From the NCBI RefSeq assembly GCF_002088945.1, contig NZ_NCSU01000007.1, forward strand, positions 744,001 to 808,000: a stretch of DNA of 64,000 nt, written 5' to 3'. Each line of letters opens with the position of its first letter. The stretch's first letter is position 1. Below the pieces are notes generated by a model. That model was not told where the DNA came from, made no database searches, and saw only the letters and a program-made list of their open reading frames with translations. The stretch comes from Henriciella pelagia. Its GTDB lineage: Bacteria; Pseudomonadota; Alphaproteobacteria; Caulobacterales; Hyphomonadaceae. Shown here piece after piece: positions 42,483 through 52,211 of this stretch. The translations under genes were made by a program, and so were the position numbers.

Positions 42483-42850
42483 AAAAGCACCGTATCTACA
42501 CAATGGCCTTCGCCAGCGTTTATCCAGCCTATGTCGCCAAGGCTGAGAAGAAGGGGCGCACCAGGGCCGAAGTCGACGAGATCATCTTCTGGCTGACCGG
42601 TCATGACAAAAAGAGCTTTGCCAGTGCCCTCGAAGACGGAACCGACATGGAGACCTTCTTCGCCGAAGCGCCGGCCATGAACCCCGACCGCGCGCTGATC
42701 ACCGGCGTCGTTTGCGGCGTCCGGGTCGAAGAGGTTGAAGAAGAGACGATGCGGGAAATCCGCTATCTCGACAAACTCATTGACGAACTGGCCCGCGGCA
42801 AGGCAATGGAGAAAATCCTGCGCGCACGTACCGAGCAGAGACTTGTCTGA
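42479..42850 (+). CDS. DUF2200 family protein
   Basis: 123 residues matching DUF2200 throughout: [64 protein letters not shown] and [25 protein letters not shown] soluble family of unknown function, common in bacteria as a single gene. ATGA overlap with the upstream gene. Confidence 0.9.
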   Translation: MKKHRIYTMAFASVYPAYVAKAEKKGRTRAEVDEIIFWLTGHDKKSFASALEDGTDMETFFAEAPAMNPDRALITGVVCGVRVEEVEEETMREIRYLDKLIDELARGKAMEKILRARTEQRLV

Positions 42851-42914
42851 GGTAGCTAAGGTCAAGATTTATAACAGTCTTGCCTGAGATTGGCGCTCGT
42901 ATTTCGGTTCTGGT

Positions 42915-43220
42915 TCAGGGGACGTACGAAAACTTCCCGGCATGCGGGCAATTTAGCTTGTAGCTCGTCACTCGCCGGGGAGCGCCGCTCTTCTTCTTGG
43001 CATTAAATACAAAATAGTTGCCGCACGGCAATTTTAGCGAATACTTTCGATCCCTGTAGGATGAGCTACGCCACCTGCTGACCGTAGGGAACAATGCTTG
43101 GATCGCTGGCTCGTTCACCTTGTCCAAGCTCATCAATGCTTGCACATGATCGATTATGGCCTTTGAGCCATTTTCCCCTTCTTGTGGATCAACGCAACCT
43201 GGAATTTTATTCTTCGCCAT
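42915..43220 (-). CDS. Hypothetical small protein, lower GC
   Basis: 101 residues, no family recognised. Basic, with two Cys (GCVDP, LNCPHAG) and a middle part rich in Ser/Arg/Tyr. Its base composition is clearly lower in GC than its neighbours, which with the next gene suggests recent acquisition. Confidence 0.5.
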   Translation of the reverse strand: MAKNKIPGCVDPQEGENGSKAIIDHVQALMSLDKVNEPAIQALFPTVSRWRSSSYRDRKYSLKLPCGNYFVFNAKKKSGAPRRVTSYKLNCPHAGKFSYVP

Positions 43221-43236
43221 AACCGCCTGTTAAATC

Positions 43237-43722
43237 TCAGGTAGTCAGGCTGTCAAGTCCATCTTCCCAATTTATTCGAGGTCTTTGAACGCGAACCTTA
43301 AGCCTAATGTAGTCCATTAAGTTCTTGAGCAAAAATAACAGCCAAGGCATGTTCAGCATTGCAATCAACAATGGAAGCGCTTTGGGCACTTCAGATTCGA
43401 ATCTGACACTTGCAAACACCATCAAGAAAACCAGAATAGAACCGCAAACAGCGCACAACACGGCAAACATTATACTTCGCGCTTCATAGGAATCTGCGAT
43501 CTTGTCGAACTGTTCTCGAATGTCGTTGAATTGACTCAATTTTCGACGCAGCTCAGAGGTGGGCGTATTCGACTTATCGATTGATTCGTAGAAAGAGAAT
43601 GTTTTTCTGATTTCCTCGCGTTCGGCACTGACGAGCTGATTGGTATACTGAGAAAAAGCGCCGAAAGCGAAGTTTAGACCAGCACCGAAAGACAGTATCT
43701 CAATGAACGAAGAGTAGATCAT
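43237..43722 (-). CDS. Hypothetical membrane protein, lower GC
   Basis: 162 residues from an ATG preceded by AAGGAG; the frame is open to 43785 without support. Helices at about 78-100 and 110-135, with a charged coiled-coil-like segment before them (AEREEIRKTFSFYESIDKS...LRRKLSQFNDIREQFDKIADSYEARS). No family recognised. Lies 17 bases from the preceding gene on the same strand. Confidence 0.55.
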   Translation of the reverse strand: MIYSSFIEILSFGAGLNFAFGAFSQYTNQLVSAEREEIRKTFSFYESIDKSNTPTSELRRKLSQFNDIREQFDKIADSYEARSIMFAVLCAVCGSILVFLMVFASVRFESEVPKALPLLIAMLNMPWLLFLLKNLMDYIRLKVRVQRPRINWEDGLDSLTT

Positions 43723-43807
43723 GCATACTCCTTGGTTGATGTCCGAATGAGTCGATTTGCAAGCTGTGTCAATACGGTTAATCAAAAGTATACGCTTGAA
43801 CGCTCGT

Positions 43808-44683
43808 TTAGCCGACGAGGCTGTACGGCGAATGGTGTTCGATCTGCCGGCGCTGCGTCAGTGTCTGGCGCACCAGAAGATGCGCGCCCTGCAGGAATTC
43901 GCGCGGCGTGCGTCCATTGAACTCCTTGAACTCGCGAATGAAATGCGACTGGTCGAAATAGGCGGTCGTCGCCGCTTCCTGCCAGTTGCTGGCTTCCTCC
44001 CAGGCCAGGCGGTTGGCAGAGTGCAGCGCGCGAAACTTGCGGTGCAGCTTTTTCGGCGGACTTCCGAAGTAGTGTTTGGCCAGCCTTTCGATCTGGCGTG
44101 GTGAAAGGTCCACCGCTGCCAGAAGGTCGTTCAGCTCATTGGGCTCAGGATTGGTCAGCCAGGTGGTGACGGCATCCAGGAAGGCTGAATTGATCTTCTT
44201 GTCAGACTGGTCCAGTGCGGCAAACAGCCGGTCGGCTGCGCGGACATGGGCATCGATCCCGTCCGCGTCGAAAACGCCATGCACCAGGACGTGTTGCTCA
44301 GCAGATACGTGATCCGCAAGCGGAACGAATTTGTCGGCAAGCTCAAAGGCGGGCGTATCGAACATTCTCGCCCAGCCTTTAGGGGTCACGGCTGCTCCGA
44401 AAATGTGGGTGCCCGGTTCGAATGAGATATTGCTCCAGGTCTGTGTCGGACCGCACAGCATGGCTGCGCCCGTCGTGTAGCGCTCCTCCTGGCCGTTGAC
44501 GTCTGTAATGGCTGCACCGCTCAGGATGAAGCGTACATTTGCAATTTCAGCGCGCATCACATCTTTGACGGCTTCTGGAATTGAAACGCAATAATAGCTG
44601 CCGATCAGGTCACGCACGCTCGTGCCGGGGCGTCGATAGGACATGTGCAACATTGAACCGGTGTCCCGCTTTGCGTGGATCAT
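43808..44683 (-). CDS. AraC family transcriptional regulator
   Basis: A ligand-like N-terminal domain (about 1-160) and a C-terminal double HTH (DLSPRQIERLAKHYFGSPPKKLHRKFRAL... YFDQSHFIREFKEFNGRTPREF). The start is uncertain: ATGs at 44683 and 44653 and a TTG at 44710 are in frame. Target unknown. Confidence 0.8.
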   Translation of the reverse strand: MIHAKRDTGSMLHMSYRRPGTSVRDLIGSYYCVSIPEAVKDVMRAEIANVRFILSGAAITDVNGQEERYTTGAAMLCGPTQTWSNISFEPGTHIFGAAVTPKGWARMFDTPAFELADKFVPLADHVSAEQHVLVHGVFDADGIDAHVRAADRLFAALDQSDKKINSAFLDAVTTWLTNPEPNELNDLLAAVDLSPRQIERLAKHYFGSPPKKLHRKFRALHSANRLAWEEASNWQEAATTAYFDQSHFIREFKEFNGRTPREFLQGAHLLVRQTLTQRRQIEHHSPYSLVG

Positions 44684-44853
44684 CCGCACCCGAATGAACC
44701 AACGTCGCAACTGACAAAAAGTTCATAATGTCGATTCTGTACAATAGTTTCTTTGTCGGCGGGTCCACTGACAAATGGTCATTATTTGTCTCGGGCGCCT
44801 GATTGTGGGGACGCTGAGGCGGGGCTGAAGGCAAGTGACGGCAAGTCTCCGCA

Positions 44854-44979
44854 GACAAGAGGTCTCAGGACCGTGGACTTGTCGGGGGGACGCACCAGGC
44901 TTTCCGGACTTTCAATCTCTTCCGGTTTGCGCACATCAAATTGGCAGGCTGGCATGCGCTGGCCTGCCGCTTTTTTTTA
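44854..44979 (+). ncRNA. Candidate small RNA with terminator
   Basis: In the gene-free strip between the AraC and rbfA genes, GACAAG/CTTGTC (44854-44883) encloses GGTC-TCAG-GACC. Further on, GGCAGGC...GCCTGCC is followed by eight T residues, a plus-strand intrinsic terminator near 44944-44979 with no plus-strand gene to serve. No RNA family recognised. Confidence 0.35.
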
Positions 44980-45390
44980 GTCGAGGTCGCGTTTGACTTC
45001 GGGCCGGTTAAAGATCGCATCCATATAGGCGCCATCATCATAGGAATGGTCAGCAATGAAGTGCAGCTGCGGCGTGAACTTCATGTCGATCTGCTTGCCC
45101 AGCTTGCCGCGAATGAATGCGGCGGCCCTGTTCAGTGCCTTGGCCAGTTCATCCTGCGCGGCCGGTTCGGTGACGCCGAGTGGGGAACAGAACACATGCG
45201 CATGTTTCAGGTCCGGTGAGGTGCGCACTTCTCCGATCGTGACGTTGACGCCCTGCAGGGCCGGGTCGCGAAACTCCTCGCGCATGAAGATATCGGTCAG
45301 GGCGTGACGGACCAGCTCTCCCGCGCGCAGCTGGCGCTGGGAGGGCTCATGGGCAGACACGTCACTGCGTCGCCTTTGATTGCGTGCCAT
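44977..45390 (-). CDS. rbfA: Ribosome-binding factor A
   Basis: 137 residues. KH-like fold helps 16S rRNA maturation. Motifs SQRQLRAGELVRHALTDIF, EVRTSPDLKHAHVFCSPL and NRAAAFIRGKLGKQIDMKFTPQLHFIAD. It overlaps the YcxB-like gene by 29 bases. Confidence 0.95.
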   Translation of the reverse strand: MARNQRRRSDVSAHEPSQRQLRAGELVRHALTDIFMREEFRDPALQGVNVTIGEVRTSPDLKHAHVFCSPLGVTEPAAQDELAKALNRAAAFIRGKLGKQIDMKFTPQLHFIADHSYDDGAYMDAIFNRPEVKRDLD

Positions 45391-45961
45391 TGGTCAGTCC
45401 TTCCTTTAGCCGCGCCTTGAATGCCTTGGCGGCGGCCTTGTCCTTGCCGAACCATCTGTCCGGAATGAGGAGAGGGCCGGCTCCGCGGAAGGTGATGAGC
45501 GTGTCGCGGCGGGTCTGGTGGACGGCCTCGACGGCGCCCCATCCGATCCGGGTTTCGACGTCTCCTCGACGGATGTGGACACCCGTTGAGGCAAGGTCAA
45601 TGGCTGTTTCTGCATCAAGCTCGGATGAGCGGCCATTCTGGTGGCGGTAGGACCAGCGAACGAAGATCAGATACCAGCAGATACCGGCCATTGCCGCGAT
45701 GATGGATGAGATGAGCCAGATCCAGTAGGTCGACATCCCGGAACCGATGATCATCTGCCGGACGGCGAGCGCCACGCCTGAGGAGATGACCGGGGCCGTA
45801 ACGCCGGCATAATAGAGCGCCGTGGGGCCGATATTGGAGCTGCGGCTCTTTGAGACGAGGCGTTTGACATCCTTCTCGCGCAGCGTCCCCGAAACCTTCA
45901 GGCTCCCTTCTGGTGGCATGTCGGCGGGAGAGGGGGCGGGATGGAACTGACTGACGGGCAT
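45362..45961 (-). CDS. Hypothetical membrane protein, YcxB-like C-terminal domain
   Basis: 199 residues; two helices at about 50-70 and 78-103, then a cytosolic beta-rich domain (AIDLASTGVHIRRGDVETRIGWGAVEAVHQTRRDTLITF, LLIPDRWFG) of the YcxB/PH-like kind. A non-conserved insertion between infB and rbfA; it overlaps rbfA. Function unknown. Confidence 0.65.
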   Translation of the reverse strand: MPVSQFHPAPSPADMPPEGSLKVSGTLREKDVKRLVSKSRSSNIGPTALYYAGVTAPVISSGVALAVRQMIIGSGMSTYWIWLISSIIAAMAGICWYLIFVRWSYRHQNGRSSELDAETAIDLASTGVHIRRGDVETRIGWGAVEAVHQTRRDTLITFRGAGPLLIPDRWFGKDKAAAKAFKARLKEGLTNGTQSKATQ

Positions 45962-45997
45962 TTGAGCAACTAAACAGACGAGTCTTACGCAAATGGA

Positions 45998-46022
45998 AAA
46001 GCCGGGACAACGTCCCGGCTTT
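45998..46022 (-). terminator. Intrinsic terminator after infB
   Basis: A perfect 11-bp stem AAAGCCGGGAC with loop GTT (minus strand) followed by TTTT, 33 bases after the infB stop. It would separate rbfA and its neighbour from the infB transcript. Confidence 0.75.
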
Positions 46023-46054
46023 GTCGCATCATGTCAGTTAAAATCGGCGGAGGC

Positions 46055-48616
46055 CTAGTCGAGCTTGCGTTCGATCATTTCCACTTCGAAGCATTCGATC
46101 TTGTCGCCTTCGCGGATGTCTTCATACTTCTCGAAGGCCATGCCGCACTCCATGCCGGCGCTGACTTCAGCGACTTCATCCTTGAAGCGCTTCAACGTCT
46201 TCAGCTTGCCTTCGTGGATCACGACATCGTCGCGCAGCAGGCGAACACCGCAGCCGCGTTTGACGACGCCTTCGGAGATCTTGCAGCCGGCGACCTTGCC
46301 AACCTTGGTGATGTTGAAGACCTCGAGAATGTCCGCATAACCGATGAAGCTTTCGCGCTTCTCAGGTGCCAGCATGCCCGACAGCGTGTCCTTCACATCG
46401 TCGATCAGGTTGTAGATCACCGAATAATAGCGGATTTCCACGCCTTCCTTTTCGGCCAGTTCGCGCGCCTGCTTGTTGGCGCGGACATTGAACGCGAAGA
46501 CCGGCGCACCGGAGGATTTCGCAAGCAGGATGTCGCTTTCCGAGATACCGCCAGCGGCGCCATAGATAACATTGGCCCGCACTTCGTCGGTGGAGATATT
46601 CTCCAGCGAGTGGGTAATCGCTTCGACCGAGCCCTGCACGTCGCCTTTGACGACAATTGGAAGCTCGGACACCTCGGCGCTGTCCTTCATGGAGTTCATG
46701 ATGGATTCGAGCGAGGCGCGGCTTGAGGCGACGCCCTGCTTCTGGCGTTCCATGCGCTGGCGATAGTCAGTGATTTCGCGGGCACGGGCTTCGCTGTCGA
46801 CCACGTTGAACATGTCGCCAGGTTCAGGCGCGCCATCCAGGCCAAGGACCTCGACCGGCACCGCAGGACCTGCATCCTTCAGCTGCTGGCCGCGTTCATT
46901 GATCAGTGCGCGGACCTTGCCCCATTGCTTGCCGGCCACCACGATCTCGCCTCTTTGAAGCGTGCCGCGATTGACGAGCACAGTCGCGACCGGGCCGCGG
47001 CCCTTGTCGAGCTGGGCTTCGACCACGATGCCGTCTGCAGCGCGGTTCGGATTGGCTTTCAGCTCCAGGATTTCGGCCTGCAGAGAAATTGCCTCGGTCA
47101 GTTCGGAGAGACCGGTCCGCTCCGTCGCGGAAACATTGATGGCCTGCACGTCACCGCCCATCGCCTCGACCTGGATGTCGTGCTGCAGCAATTCGGTGAG
47201 GACATTGTCCGGCTTCGCATCCGGCTTGTCGCACTTGTTGACCGCCACGATGATCGGCACTTCGGCCGCCTTCGCGTGTTTGATCGCCTCAATTGTCTGA
47301 GGCATCACGCCGTCATCGGCCGCGACCACCAGGATCACGATATCGGTCACGTTGGCGCCGCGCGCCCGCATGGCGGAGAAGGCCGCGTGGCCGGGCGTGT
47401 CGAGGAAGGTGATCTTGTCGCCGCTTTCCAACTGCACCTGATAGGCACCGATATGCTGGGTGATGCCGCCGGCTTCGCCCGCCACGACATCGGTCGCGCG
47501 CAGCGCGTCGAGAAGCGAGGTCTTGCCGTGGTCGACATGGCCCATGACCGTTACGATCGGAGCGCGTGGCTTCAGGTCTTTCTCGGCATCTTCATCGCCC
47601 TCAAGGCCGATTTCGACATCCGATTCCGAAACGCGCTTCACTGTGTGGCCGAATTCCTCGGCGATGAGTTCGGCGGTGTCGGCATCGACAATGTCGTTCG
47701 CGCGCATCATCTCGCCCTGACGCATCATGTATTTGACCACGTCTGCAACGCGCTCATTCATCCGTTGGGCAAGGTCCTGCAGCGTGATCGTTTCGGGCAG
47801 GGTCACCTCGCGGGAAACCTTTTCCTGCTGTTCTCCGCCGGACTGGCGACGCTCACGTTCACGCTCACGGGCGCGGCGTACAGATGCCAGTGACCGCTGA
47901 CGGTCACCATCATCACCGAGCGCGCTCGCAATGGTCAGCTTGCCGCGGCGACGGTTGGAATCGCCACCGCGTCCCCGCGACGAGCCGCCATCATTGAAGT
48001 CGCGGTCGCTTCCGCCCTTGCGGGACTTCTTGCTCCGGCCCTGTGTTGGCTCCGGTATCGCCATATCTGGCGTCGCAGCAGCTGCAGCGGCCCCGCTACG
48101 CGCACCGCGGTCTTCGCGGCGCGGTTCGGCTTTCTTCTTCTTGGCTTCGGCGGCCTCGCGGGCCTTGCGTTCTTCTTCCTCAGCCTTGCGACGGGCTTCG
48201 GCTTCCTCGCGTTCCTTGTCTTCCTGGACCTTGCGCTCCTGTTCGGAGAGCAGGCGTTCGCGCGCGGCTTCCTGGCGTTTCTGCTCGGCCTGGCGCTTCT
48301 GCTCGGCTTCACGGCGTTGCAGCAGCACTTTCTGGCGCGCAACGAGTTCTTCTTCCGTGATACCGAGTTTCTTCGCCGCTTCAGCGAGTTTTGACGGCTG
48401 GTTGCCAGAGGACGCAGGCGATTTCGACGCAGGCGGTTTCGACCCGGCGCCCGATTGAGCAGCGCCTGGACCCACGACTTTGCGTTTCTTCGTCTGGACG
48501 ATGACCTGCTTCGAGCGGCCATGGCTGAAGCTTTGTTTGACCGTACCGCTCGATCCGCGGGACACGGTCAGGGGCTTGCGTCCACCTGTATTGCCTTTGT
48601 CTTTCGTATCGCTCAT
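46055..48616 (-). CDS. infB: Translation initiation factor IF-2
   Basis: 853 residues. A long charged N-terminus with Arg/Lys/Glu/Ala repeats (about 80-180) leads to the GTPase domain: GHVDHGKT (G1), DTPGHAAF (G3) and NKCDKPDAK (G4), then the IF2 C1/C2 domains. It delivers fMet-tRNA to the 30S subunit. Conserved context nusA-ylxR-infB. Confidence 0.97.
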   Translation of the reverse strand: MSDTKDKGNTGGRKPLTVSRGSSGTVKQSFSHGRSKQVIVQTKKRKVVGPGAAQSGAGSKPPASKSPASSGNQPSKLAEAAKKLGITEEELVARQKVLLQRREAEQKRQAEQKRQEAARERLLSEQERKVQEDKEREEAEARRKAEEEERKAREAAEAKKKKAEPRREDRGARSGAAAAAATPDMAIPEPTQGRSKKSRKGGSDRDFNDGGSSRGRGGDSNRRRGKLTIASALGDDGDRQRSLASVRRARERERERRQSGGEQQEKVSREVTLPETITLQDLAQRMNERVADVVKYMMRQGEMMRANDIVDADTAELIAEEFGHTVKRVSESDVEIGLEGDEDAEKDLKPRAPIVTVMGHVDHGKTSLLDALRATDVVAGEAGGITQHIGAYQVQLESGDKITFLDTPGHAAFSAMRARGANVTDIVILVVAADDGVMPQTIEAIKHAKAAEVPIIVAVNKCDKPDAKPDNVLTELLQHDIQVEAMGGDVQAINVSATERTGLSELTEAISLQAEILELKANPNRAADGIVVEAQLDKGRGPVATVLVNRGTLQRGEIVVAGKQWGKVRALINERGQQLKDAGPAVPVEVLGLDGAPEPGDMFNVVDSEARAREITDYRQRMERQKQGVASSRASLESIMNSMKDSAEVSELPIVVKGDVQGSVEAITHSLENISTDEVRANVIYGAAGGISESDILLAKSSGAPVFAFNVRANKQARELAEKEGVEIRYYSVIYNLIDDVKDTLSGMLAPEKRESFIGYADILEVFNITKVGKVAGCKISEGVVKRGCGVRLLRDDVVIHEGKLKTLKRFKDEVAEVSAGMECGMAFEKYEDIREGDKIECFEVEMIERKLD

Positions 48617-48671
48617 GCGACTCCATATACCTACATATTATACAGCAAGGGCCATCCCGTGCCGCTTTGTC

Positions 48672-49340
48672 TTACCGATCCCGGCCAGAGAACCAGTCGA
48701 TTTCTGGTGCTGCCCTGAACCCCGTCAGGCGCCGATAGGCTGTTCCAAACGAGTCCGACAGCGAACCTTCCTGAAGCAGGGCGTGTATCACACGCTCCCT
48801 GCCAAAGGCCATGCCCAATTCAGCAGATGTCAGCGCACCCGCTACTTTGGGGCTGTCATACATTGCCTTGGCGAGAAAATGAACCTTGTTACGGCCATCT
48901 TCGCTGCCATCGCTTGCTTCCAGCAAGTAGCCGGGGGCGTCTTTCCTTAGATAGGCGCGCACCTGGTCAAATCCAAGAATGACTGCACCGGCCTTGCGGG
49001 CCATGCCCAGCAGGCCCAGGCAGCGCTGCACCAATTGCGCTTCGATCAGCTCCAGAACCCCTTCAGTCATTGAGGTTCTGGCCTTGAACGCCCGCGACAG
49101 CGCGTCGGTTTTGATGGCTTTCTGGATGACGGCGCGGTCCGCTTCCAGCCAGGCCCCGCGGCCCGGCAGCTTGGCCGAGACATCCGGAACGGCGACGCCA
49201 TCGGGCGAGCGCACAAATCGGATCAGCTCGTCCTGCGACAGGCTTTCACGCGTGACGGCGCACTGGCGGACGGGTCCGCCAGTGTCCTTTTTCGGGGACG
49301 CCTTCAGGCGTCTTGCGGGCTCATTCTTTTGGATCGGCAT
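48672..49340 (-). CDS. YlxR (DUF448) RNA-binding protein with L7Ae-like domain
   Basis: 222 residues from the ATG at 49340. N-terminal YlxR domain (VRQCAVTRESLSQDELIRFVRSPDGV...LPGRGAWLEAD) and C-terminal L7Ae-like part (CLGLLGMARKAGAVILGFDQVRAYL...GYLLEASDGSEDGRNKV). It overlaps the 3' end of nusA by 20 bases. Probable RNA-binding modulator of the nusA-infB operon. Confidence 0.88.
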   Translation of the reverse strand: MPIQKNEPARRLKASPKKDTGGPVRQCAVTRESLSQDELIRFVRSPDGVAVPDVSAKLPGRGAWLEADRAVIQKAIKTDALSRAFKARTSMTEGVLELIEAQLVQRCLGLLGMARKAGAVILGFDQVRAYLRKDAPGYLLEASDGSEDGRNKVHFLAKAMYDSPKVAGALTSAELGMAFGRERVIHALLQEGSLSDSFGTAYRRLTGFRAAPEIDWFSGRDR

Positions 49341-51105
49341 CGTCGCCGTCCTCTGCAGGTTCACCCTCAGCGGCAAGCGCGTCGAGATCGAAGATCAGTT
49401 CTTCCTCAGCCAGTTCCTCGGCTTCTTCGCTCGCCTTGCCGATTTCGCCGAGCGCCATCAGCGCGCGTTCTTCTTCGGTGAGGTCTGCAGCTTCGCCTTC
49501 GGCTTCTGCGGCCATGTCGGCTTCAAGCTGAGTGAGCGCTTCCGGCTCGATCCAGCCAGCCGCGACGCGGGCACGCATGATGAAGAGCTGGGCTTCATCC
49601 TTGCGCATCTCGCCCTTCTTCAGGATGCCTTCCTGGAAGACCGGCTTGCCATCCGGGCCCGGCTCGCGCCAGCCCGTGATGTCGTCCGGAACGAGACCGG
49701 CAATGTCCTCGACAGTCTTCACATCGTTCTCGCCGAATTTCACGGCGAAGGCGACGTTCATGCCTTCGAGGTTCATCATCTCGTCCTCGACGCCAAGCTC
49801 CTTGCGGCGGGCGTCCTGTTCGGCCGCCAGCTTCTCAAGGTATTCGCGGGCACGTTCCTGGATCTCGGCAGCCACTTCAAGGTCGAAGCCATCAATCGTG
49901 ATGAAGTCTTCCGGGGCAACATAGGCGATCTCTTCGACCGTCTCGAAGCCTTCGGAGGCCAGCAGCTGGGCCAGCGTCTCATCGGCGTCGAGCGCCTTCA
50001 TGAAGAGTTCCGTGCGCAGCTGGAAGTCGCGCTGGTAGCGTTCGGAGTCGGCCGTCTCGGTGACGAGGTCGATCTGCCAGCCAGTGAGCTGGGAGGCGAG
50101 GCGGACGTTCTGGCCGCGCCGGCCAATCGCCAGCGGGAACTGATCGTCTGCCACGACGACTTCGACGCGCTGCTCGTCTTCGTCGAGCACCACTTTCGAC
50201 ACTTCGGCCGGCTGCAGCGCATTCACGATGAAGGTTGCCGCGTCATAATTCCACGGAATGATGTCGATCTTCTCGCCCGACAGCTCGCCAACGACGGCCT
50301 GGACGCGGGCACCGCGCATACCGACACAGGCGCCGACCGGATCGATCGAGCTGTCATTGGAGATCACACCGATCTTGGCACGCGAGCCTGCATCACGGGC
50401 GCAGGCACGGATCTCGATAACGCCGTCATAGACTTCCGGCACTTCCTGGGCGAACAGCTTGACCATGAAGTCAGGGTGCGCACGCGACAGGAAGATCTGC
50501 GGGCCCTTGGTCTCGCGCGAGACCTTGTAGAGATAGGCGCGCACGCGGTCATTCGGCTGGAAGTTCTCGCGCGGAATGCCGTCATTGCGGCGGATAATGC
50601 CTTCGGCGCGGCCGAGGTCGACGATGACGTGGCCATATTCGACGCGCTTGACGATGCCGTTGATGATCTCGCCGACGCGGTCCTTGTACTCTTCGTACTG
50701 ACGCTCACGCTCGGCATCACGCACCTTCTGCATGATCACCTGTTTGGCGGTCTGGGCAGCGACACGGCCGAAATCGAAGGGCGGAAGCTCCTCCTTCAGC
50801 TCGTCGCCAATCTCCAGGTCGCTGTCGATCTTCTTCGCATCGGTGAGCGACAGTTGCTGGGCCGGATCCTCGATCTCTTCATCTGCGACGACCGTCTGGA
50901 CGCGCCACAGGGTCTGCTCACCCGTATCGCCGTCGATCACGGCGCGGATGTCATGTTCCTGGCCATAGCGGGACTTGGCAGCTTTCTCGATGGCTTCCTG
51001 CATGGCTTCGATCACGATCGCCTTGTCGATTGCCTTTTCCTCGGCAACCGCTTTCGCGATCTGCAGGATTTCGAGCCGGTTGGCCGATACGCCGACTGCA
51101 CTCAT
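49321..51105 (-). CDS. nusA: Transcription termination/antitermination protein NusA
   Basis: 594 residues: N-terminal RNAP-binding domain, S1 domain (about 135-200; IVKRVEYGHVIVDLG), KH1/KH2 (GACVGMRGARVQAVVGEL, AIGRRGQNVRLASQLTG), and a C-terminal helix-hairpin-helix tail rich in Glu/Ala. The ATG overlaps the rimP stop as ATGA. Confidence 0.96.
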   Translation of the reverse strand: MSAVGVSANRLEILQIAKAVAEEKAIDKAIVIEAMQEAIEKAAKSRYGQEHDIRAVIDGDTGEQTLWRVQTVVADEEIEDPAQQLSLTDAKKIDSDLEIGDELKEELPPFDFGRVAAQTAKQVIMQKVRDAERERQYEEYKDRVGEIINGIVKRVEYGHVIVDLGRAEGIIRRNDGIPRENFQPNDRVRAYLYKVSRETKGPQIFLSRAHPDFMVKLFAQEVPEVYDGVIEIRACARDAGSRAKIGVISNDSSIDPVGACVGMRGARVQAVVGELSGEKIDIIPWNYDAATFIVNALQPAEVSKVVLDEDEQRVEVVVADDQFPLAIGRRGQNVRLASQLTGWQIDLVTETADSERYQRDFQLRTELFMKALDADETLAQLLASEGFETVEEIAYVAPEDFITIDGFDLEVAAEIQERAREYLEKLAAEQDARRKELGVEDEMMNLEGMNVAFAVKFGENDVKTVEDIAGLVPDDITGWREPGPDGKPVFQEGILKKGEMRKDEAQLFIMRARVAAGWIEPEALTQLEADMAAEAEGEAADLTEEERALMALGEIGKASEEAEELAEEELIFDLDALAAEGEPAEDGDDADPKE

Positions 51106-51701
51106 CTCGTGTCTCCACTTTCTTCTTCATTATTGTCTTCGTCTTCGGTCTCATCGACTTCGAGACCGGAGAAATTCTCATCATCCGGCTGGGGCGGAAG
51201 CCCGCCGCTCGCCTTGGCCGCTTCGATGAGCTCATCCGTGAGCACGAGGCTGGCCTTGGACATTTCATGGACCTGGGCCACCAGTTCGCTCTCATCATCG
51301 AGCTCGATTGCCACGCCGTTTTCGTCTTCCCTTTGTATCACACCCTGGAAGCGCCGCCGACCATTGATCGGCATGGCAAGCTCCACCTTGGCGAGATGGC
51401 CGACCCAGCGGCCAAAGTCGCCTTCACGGGTCAGCGGCCGGTCAATGCCGGGCGTCGAGACTTCAAGCCGGTATGGATCGCTGATCGGGTCAGCCGCTTC
51501 CAGCACCGGCGAGATGGCGTGCGAGAGGTCCGCACAATCCTCGACATTGGTCGGTGCGCCGCCCTTCTTCTCTGCCATGATCTGCAGGGTCGGACGCCGT
51601 CCGCCCATAAGGCGCACGCGAACAATCTCCATGCCGAGGCCTTCTGCAAGGGGCTCGATCAGGGAGAGAATGGTCTTTTCCTGCTGCGTCAGCGCGATCA
51701 A
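51102..51701 (-). CDS. rimP: Ribosome maturation factor RimP
   Basis: 199 residues. Helps 30S assembly. LIEPLAEGLGMEIVRVRLMGG, NVEDCADLSHAISPVLEAADPISDPYRLEVSTPGIDRPL are family motifs. The acidic C-terminal 40 residues (EDEDNNEEESG) exceed the usual length. First gene of the nusA operon. Confidence 0.95.
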   Translation of the reverse strand: MIALTQQEKTILSLIEPLAEGLGMEIVRVRLMGGRRPTLQIMAEKKGGAPTNVEDCADLSHAISPVLEAADPISDPYRLEVSTPGIDRPLTREGDFGRWVGHLAKVELAMPINGRRRFQGVIQREDENGVAIELDDESELVAQVHEMSKASLVLTDELIEAAKASGGLPPQPDDENFSGLEVDETEDEDNNEEESGDTR

Positions 51702-51726
51702 GGTGTACGTGTCTCCGGGGCAAAAG

Positions 51727-51760
51727 AAAGCGGCGGACCCGTTGCCGGACCCGCCGCCGA
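51727..51760 (-). terminator. Terminator after the cold-shock gene
   Basis: A GC-rich imperfect hairpin (GGCGG...CCGCC around CCG/CGG) with a T-rich minus-strand tail (CTTTCTTTT), between csp and rimP. Confidence 0.45.
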
Positions 51761-51805
51761 TATTTTTCGACTTGGCGCCTAGATAATTATCTGCGGCGCT
51801 TTTGT

Positions 51806-52015
51806 CTAGAGAAGTTTCAGGTCAACCGCCGAGGTCTTGCCGCGGCGCTCATCCGTGTGAAGCTCATATTCGATGGCGGCGTCCTCGGCGAGGGTGCGCA
51901 TGCCCGAGCGTTCAACAGCAGAGATGTGGACAAAGATGTCCGAACCACCGGCGTCCGGCTTGATGAAGCCATAGCCTTTTTGGTCGTTGAACCATTTTAC
52001 TTTTCCGGTTGCCAT
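51806..52015 (-). CDS. Cold-shock domain protein (CspA family)
   Basis: 69 residues with both RNP motifs: KWFNDQKGYGFIKPD (RNP1) and DIFVHISAVER (RNP2). An RNA chaperone; it may be growth-phase or cold regulated. The start at 52015 gives the family length; the upstream frame (to 52315) is not coding-like. The 196-base leader before it could carry a thermosensing 5' region. Confidence 0.93.
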   Translation of the reverse strand: MATGKVKWFNDQKGYGFIKPDAGGSDIFVHISAVERSGMRTLAEDAAIEYELHTDERRGKTSAVDLKLL

Positions 52016-52211
52016 TGTGGCTACTCCAGTCTTCTCCCCGCGCCGGGCCCACACCTTGTGGACGGTCGCGAAGGGTCTCGAAGTAACGGGGGGAAGTGAA
52101 GTCAGTACCGTCGGTCCGACGGGGTCTTGAAAATCAGACCGACCGTATATTCGATGACATGCATTATGCCTCAAATCTCGAAGCTCTTCAAATGAAGTTT
52201 CATGACAGCCG

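Noticed and set aside
48979-51786. 935-residue ORF antisense to ylxR, nusA and rimP
   Set aside because: Same reason; its content is low-complexity and mirrors the real genes.
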